The notes beneath the pieces were generated by a model that did no database searches, was not told the origin of the DNA, and saw nothing but the letters and a program-made list of their open reading frames with translations. From NCBI GenBank assembly GCA_964418415.1, contig CAYQLB010000003.1, forward strand, positions 1 through 64,000: DNA of 64,000 nt. Direction: 5' to 3'. Both the position numbers and the translations under genes were made by a program. Source of the stretch: CAJBLF01 sp964418415. GTDB taxonomy: Bacteria; Patescibacteriota; Gracilibacteria; Absconditabacterales; Absconditicoccaceae. Positions within the stretch are counted from its first letter, which is position 1. Each line of letters begins with the position of its first letter. Shown here in pieces: positions 59,589 through 64,000 of this stretch.

Positions 59589-60332
59589 ATGTCTAAATTA
59601 CGTCGAAAGATTAACAATTTTTTTTGGAAGCTGGAAGGACGATTAAGATCGTCACTGTTTTTTCTATTCATTTTTTCTCTATTTCTTTTATTTCAATATA
59701 AATGGCAGAATCCTGGAATGACCCCACTCATGCCGATTAGATTTGTAGATCAAATCATAGATAAAAGGCAGATAGTACTCAAACACACCCGGGTGCCAAT
59801 CGAACAGATTTCCAATAATATGATTTACGGTGTCATTGCTTGAGAGGATCAGAGGTATCTTGAACATCGAGGGATAGATATGGAGGCACTACGAGCTGCT
59901 TTGAAAAAAAATATCAAACATCAGTCATTGAGTATTGGTGGGAGTACTATCACCCAACAGACAGCGAAGAATCTCTTTCTCCGGCCAGATCGTTCACTCT
60001 TCAGAAAAGCCATAGAGTTCTATTTCGCTATTATGATGGAGCTTTTATGGAGTAAAGAAAGAATTATGGAAATCTATCTCAATATTATAGAATTCTGAGA
60101 TTGAATATATGGAGTCGAACAAGCTGCACAATATTACTTCGACAAACACGCAGCAGATCTTACACAGAGCCAAGCGAGTTTCCTTGTTGCTATTATGCCG
60201 AATCCGAGATATTACCAGCTCCACAAATATAATGGATGGATATCTTTCAGAAAAGGAGTCATTAATAGAGCTATCTCTAGTATGAAAAGGAATAAGGAAA
60301 TGAAAATATTTGTAGAAGCAACAAAAGAATAA
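59589..60332 (+). CDS. mtgA: Monofunctional peptidoglycan transglycosylase
   Basis: 247 aa. One N-terminal membrane helix (about 20-38), then HTWVPIEQIS, IAGEDQRYLEHWGIDMEAL with catalytic Glu86, GGSTITQQTAKNLFLWPDRS and FRKAIEFYFAIMMELLWSKE, IMEIYLNIIEFGDGIYGVEQ. Trp codons in WVPIEQ, HWG and FLWP are CGG, CGA and CGG. It polymerises glycan strands from lipid II outside the membrane. No transpeptidase domain. ATG at 59589 preferred over an upstream GTG. Confidence 0.93.
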
Positions 60333-60392
60333 GTTGATAACGGATTCAGTATTCCTATAGTTTTTGTATTTTATTTTTTGTAAATTTCGTAT

Positions 60393-61013
60393 ATGTTCGA
60401 ATTTTTGCATCCGCTTATAGACCGATATATGGTTCATGTTAACTATCGAAGCATAGCTGCATTAATGACGATAGAAAGTTCCTTTATACCTTTTCCTTCA
60501 GAAGTGATAGTTCCTCCGGCATGATGGAAAGTCGCTCAAGGATTGCTCAATGGATGGTTAGTGATGCTATCTGCAACCATAGGAGCATTATTGGGGGCTT
60601 TGGTTAACTATTATTTGGCTCTACGATTGGGAAGAAAAATTATCTACAGACTTGCAAACACGCGTCGAGCACATATGATTTTTATTACCAATGAATCTAT
60701 AGAAAAATCTGAAACATATTTTCGTAAACATGGTAAAATCTCCACTTTTATTGGACGTTTGATTCCAGCTATTCGCCAATTGATCTCTATTCCAGCAGGA
60801 TTAGCGAAGATGAATATGAAACAATTTATTCTCTATACTTGTTTGTGAGCATGAGTATGGAATCTCGTACTTTTTGTAGCTGGATACTTGCTTGGGCAAC
60901 ATCGAGATAAGGTAATCGAATATAATCATATTTTCAAAATCATTATATACGCAATTATAGCAGCTGTGATTGTGTATTTCATCCTTCGTTACGTTTTTCG
61001 CAGAAGGAAATAA
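60393..61013 (+). CDS. DedA family membrane protein
   Basis: 206 aa. MTIESSFIPFPSEVIVPPAG and TFIGRLIPAIRQLISIPAGL are the two DedA signatures, and four to five membrane helices are seen, ending in a basic tail. DedA proteins are thought to flip or traffic lipids such as undecaprenyl phosphate, which fits its place next to mtgA. It starts 60 bp after mtgA on the same strand. Confidence 0.9.
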
Positions 61014-61051
61014 CTATATATATCATGCTGTTTTATCTTTAAGAGAATGTT

Positions 61052-61789
61052 ATGGACAAGAAAGATTCCTTGAAGAAATTATATGAGAAGAAATATTTCG
61101 ATACGACCCCTCATGCGAGAAATAGTAGGGTGGCACCACAAACACCAGGGACAAAAGTTCTGGAGATTTTTGGTTTTAAAAAAGAATGAAACATCTATCC
61201 GGAATTCGAGAACAAGAATGTGACGGATATCTGATGAGGTTTGAGTAATTTTGCTTTCGAGCTAGCGCCGAGCGTCAAGAAGATTATTGTGGTGGATCCT
61301 ACCTATCAGTATGATCTCAAGCAATGTATGGAAGATCAACACCAGAAAGCAGAGAGAAGATTAGCAAAAACAGCGGAATTACAGACAACTTGCGAAAAAG
61401 ATCTTACCGAGATATTGAGTCTCGAAAAAGAAGTAGCTGAATGAATAAAGAGATGGAAAAATAATCTTCTCAATCCAGATGCCAAAATAGAACTCAATGA
61501 TTCGTTTGCCCAGAATATAGTTGGTATACCTGACAACAGCCAGGATGCGGTATTCTTTAATTTTGTCTTACATACGCTTAATGATGATGGTCCTTTGGAA
61601 GAGGATGTGCTAGTTGCAGTGAAGAATGCATATCGCATCACAAAACTAGGAGGGAAGATTTATGGTATTCACGATTCCATTTCCAAAGAAGATGAAATTA
61701 TCAATGCATTGAGCAAGACGGACTATAAACGAGATGCATGGCACAAGGATAATAAGAAATACACAGTTTTTATTATAGATAAAGAATAA
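61052..61789 (+). CDS. Class I SAM-dependent methyltransferase-like protein
   Basis: 245 aa. NVTDIGGGLSNFAFELAPSV is a SAM-binding motif I, followed by KKIIVVDPTYQYD (acidic loop of motif II) and DAVFFNFVLHTLNDDG (motif IV). A charged helical insert (about 95-145) separates the strands. Substrate unknown. It is separated from the next methyltransferase gene by 3 bp. Confidence 0.8.
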
Positions 61790-61792
61790 TCT

Positions 61793-62239
61793 ATGAATAT
61801 CGTTATTCTCGAAAATATCCGTTCCGCCTACAATGTGGGAAACATTATTCGTACTGCAGATGCACTTGGATGGCAGGTCCGATTGACGTGATATACACCA
61901 TCTCCGGAAGATACACAGAAAGTTGTAAAGACATCATTGTGAGCTGAAAAGAATGTATGATTGAAACAATTTGATCATACGCCAGAGGCGATCAAATTTG
62001 CAAAGAAAGAGTGAATGATTGTCATCGCTGCAGAAATCACTCAAAATTCAATTTCTTTGGATACTTTCAAAAAAACGACTTCTAATATCGCTATCATATT
62101 TGGTAACGAAGTCGATGGGGTACTCGATTCTACCTTAAAACTCGTTGATCATATAGTTCATATTCCGATGCAATGAGTGAAAGAATCACTCAATGTTGGC
62201 CAAACATCAGCTATTTTTATGCGAGAATTAAATAACTAA
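61793..62239 (+). CDS. SpoU/TrmH family RNA 2'-O-methyltransferase
   Basis: 148 aa, a compact TrmL-like form. ENIRSAYNVGNIIRTADALG, VVKTSLGAEKNVG, IAIIFGNEVDGV and HIPMQGVKESLNVGQTSAIF are the SPOUT motifs 1-3. The ending reads FMWELNN with CGA as Trp. It methylates a ribose in tRNA or rRNA. Likely cotranscribed with the upstream methyltransferase. Confidence 0.92.
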
Positions 62240-62309
62240 AAGACAGATTGGATGAGAGAGATGTAAGAGAATCTTATTTGTCTTTATTATCTCATCTATC
62301 TTTTTAATG

Positions 62310-62337
62310 TTGCTATTTTATAGGAAATATATATAGT
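62310..62337 (+). promoter_or_regulatory. Promoter TTGCTA-16-TATAGT
   Basis: It is related to the three TTGACT-16-TATAAR promoters and shares TATAGGAAATATATATA with them. It lies 38 bp before the ATG. Confidence 0.6.
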
Positions 62338-62375
62338 ATAAAAACAAAAAAACAAAATCTCTAATTAAAAATTTT

Positions 62376-63242
62376 ATGGAAGAAAAAAATGTGAAGTATC
62401 CAATTATTTTGGAAAAACCAACCACGAGAGTGGTTGTAGAGTTCTTACTGAAGCAGTTTGGCATAAGAATTTCAGGAAGCACAAAAGTGTTTCTCTGTCA
62501 AAAAGAAACCTGCGAAGTGGACTTAGATGTCCCTGTGACCAATTACGGTGCAAATGCCGCATCAGAGCATTTTATCTGTGTTTTTTCTTTGGATAAGCAA
62601 AAAGGTATCGTACCTTTGCTGCCATTCAAGGAGATGTCAGAGAAACTTGTCTCCGGAAGCTGGCCCGAAGCAGACCAGACCATCAGAGATGTAGTGAAAG
62701 AATGTACCATTAAACCGGACTTCATAATCACCTATGGGAGATTACAGATGCCGAGCGGTATCAGTGAAATGTGTTGGTGTATCCATGAGGTTTTGCAAGA
62801 CAACGAAAGTGGTATTTTCGACAGTAAAGCAACGGTCCCGGAAGTAGTCCAATTGTTCACGGAATATTTGTGGACATTAGCCAATTTGTCGAAGCTATCG
62901 CCTGAGACCGCAAAGAAATCTTGCGATGAAATTGTGGATGAAAATGCCGAACCCGCAGAAATTGCTGATGTATTCAGAGTTGAGGATGTAGTTCTCTATG
63001 TTCTGAATCAGGTACCGTTTGAAAAGCAAAAGAAATTGTGTAAATGCTTTTGCCAAAAAAAGCCGGAGTTCGAAGAATATGCAGCCAAAATCGATGATTG
63101 GGACTCGAAAACATTGAGAACGTTTATACTTCAGCATGATGTGCTCAATCATTTTGAAAGCTATCGCGAAATGATTGTTGAAGCAATGCAGCAAATGATG
63201 CCCGATGAGGGGTTAATAGACCCCATTGGCGACGAAGTATAA
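62376..63242 (+). CDS. Soluble hypothetical protein without UGA codons
   Basis: 288 aa in one uninterrupted frame. About ten glycines, all GGN, and neither CGA nor CGG codons, unlike most neighbours. Cysteine-rich in places (LCQKETCEVDLD, LCKCFCQKK). Acidic, with no signal peptide or membrane helix. No family recognised. Own promoter and terminator mark it as a single-gene unit, possibly acquired from a standard-code organism. Confidence 0.7.
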   Translation: MEEKNVKYPIILEKPTTRVVVEFLLKQFGIRISGSTKVFLCQKETCEVDLDVPVTNYGANAASEHFICVFSLDKQKGIVPLLPFKEMSEKLVSGSWPEADQTIRDVVKECTIKPDFIITYGRLQMPSGISEMCWCIHEVLQDNESGIFDSKATVPEVVQLFTEYLWTLANLSKLSPETAKKSCDEIVDENAEPAEIADVFRVEDVVLYVLNQVPFEKQKKLCKCFCQKKPEFEEYAAKIDDWDSKTLRTFILQHDVLNHFESYREMIVEAMQQMMPDEGLIDPIGDEV

Positions 63243-63262
63243 TCAGAAGTATTTTACAAAAG

Positions 63263-63289
63263 TCCCGGTTGTTTGCCGGGATTTTTTTT
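63263..63289 (+). terminator. Terminator
   Basis: TCCCGG / CCGGGA stem, seven-base loop, eight T, 20 bp after the stop at 63242. Confidence 0.88.
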
Positions 63290-63325
63290 ATCATAGAAAA
63301 AGAGAACTATTATGGCGTATAAGAT

Positions 63326-63889
63326 TTATTGTATTTCGAAGGTTGAAATCATCTCATCTATGGTCTGTGCAAATTCATCAAAAGTAGATTGTAGTGCTGT
63401 ATATGTTATAATATAGACTATCTTATCTTTGATGATATAGATTGTTTCTTGCTGAAGTTTTGTGTCACCTTGGGTTAATGTATAGATAATCTTTTTTGCT
63501 TCGATGTTATTGATGGTGATAGTTTCATTACTCACTTCGGTATAATCAGGAAATATCTTGATAATATTTTGCTGATGATGTAGTGTAGAATAATCATCCA
63601 ATGAATAGGATCTTTCTAGTTCTTTTTTTGCGATACCGACATTTTCTTTGAGAGTATCACCTTCGCCAAGGGGAGAGAGAAACATAACCAAAGATCCATA
63701 GACATTTTCTTCAAATGTCCGGGTATCAGGATATTGGAGAGTGAATTTATGAGAAGTGGCTTCGTAAGTCTGCCATGTAATAGTATCTTGTACATCTGTA
63801 GTGGTTACTTCCGTTAGAGATTGATTTTTTGTACATCCAAACATCACGAGGAGTGACGTAAATAAGACTAATGAGATGATTTTTTTCAT
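63326..63889 (-). CDS. Lipoprotein with PsbP-like domain
   Basis: 187 aa from the ATG at 63889. MKKIISLVLFTSLLVMFGC is a lipoprotein signal with Cys at 19. WQTYEATSHKFTLQYPDTRT begins a beta-rich domain resembling PsbP/DUF1795-type folds (short strands, YP turn). Its glycines are GGN only. Surface or membrane-associated; role unknown. The remaining 110 bp to the window end hold no gene I can see. Confidence 0.7.
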   Translation of the reverse strand: MKKIISLVLFTSLLVMFGCTKNQSLTEVTTTDVQDTITWQTYEATSHKFTLQYPDTRTFEENVYGSLVMFLSPLGEGDTLKENVGIAKKELERSYSLDDYSTLHHQQNIIKIFPDYTEVSNETITINNIEAKKIIYTLTQGDTKLQQETIYIIKDKIVYIITYTALQSTFDEFAQTIDEMISTFEIQ

Positions 63890-64000
63890 GTATTTCTGTT
63901 TAAACAATAAAAAGTAAACGAGGTATTATAGAGATGATAATCAATCCGTTTCGTTTTTCAAGAAAACGCTCTTACTAGCTATGAGAAGAGAATTTTGTGA

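Noticed and set aside
1..64000. UGA-interrupted genes as pseudogenes, frameshifts or selenoproteins
   Set aside because: UGA occurs in essential genes at conserved glycines with no accompanying frameshift, far too often for selenocysteine, and at positions where families have Gly, not Cys or Sec.

Overview
The window comes from a Candidate Phyla Radiation bacterium, most likely the order Absconditabacterales (Absconditabacteria, former SR1). It cannot be read with the standard genetic code. UGA occurs inside nearly every gene and falls on conserved glycines (RecA, EF-G, RF1, SufS, MurE). CGA and CGG fall where the families have tryptophan (RF1 GWK, MtgA NLFLWP, site-2 protease GWGKP, DUF58 INWKLSAK). 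Read as UGA=Gly and CGA/CGG=Trp (the Absconditabacterales code, NCBI table 37 as I recall it), dozens of short fragments join into about 40 full-length genes ending only in UAA or UAG. The DNA is AT-rich, and a 100-N gap shows it is a scaffolded assembly.

Layout. 0.2-4.7 kb: two tandem VirB6/TrbL-like membrane proteins. 5-14.5 kb: housekeeping genes (TsaB, RuvX, DUF58, MurE, RsmE, a DUF212-type phosphatase-like protein, an FtsQ-like protein, SufS) plus a large protein with caspase-like motifs. 14.9-25.3 kb: one transcriptional direction with two paralogous coiled-coil membrane proteins (582 and 2136 aa), an NlpC/P60-like protein and a VanY-type peptidase. 25.3-27.9 kb: a LexA-like repressor, a four-helix-bundle protein and RecA. 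28-39 kb: surface proteins (His-rich CHAP protein, GT4 glycosyltransferase, 1544-aa beta-helix protein, PKD protein, SLH-like protein). 39-48 kb: GatC, EF-G, RF1, site-2 protease, peptide-binding protein and SecG. 48.2-54.1 kb: a type IV secretion cluster (VirB4, a membrane protein, a cysteine-repeat protein with a VirB2-like membrane tail). 54.3-64 kb: small unknown genes, a degenerate PriA, an HD protein, Dus, MtgA, DedA, two methyltransferases and a lipoprotein.

Inferred theme. Members of this lineage are known or suspected to live attached to other bacteria, some as predators. The mix of giant surface proteins, several peptidoglycan-hydrolase-like proteins (NlpC/P60, M15, CHAP, YiiX-like) and a reduced type IV secretion apparatus fits an attachment and envelope-attack toolkit. 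This is inference from content, not shown by sequence.

Spacers between genes are rich in structured repeats: GTAATG/CATTAC arrays, a multi-hairpin element with compensatory changes, periodic inverted low-complexity spacers and an 88-bp tandem two-hairpin repeat. Several genes have promoters of the form TTGACT-16 nt-TATAAR. I saw no rRNA, tRNA, CRISPR array or insertion sequence.
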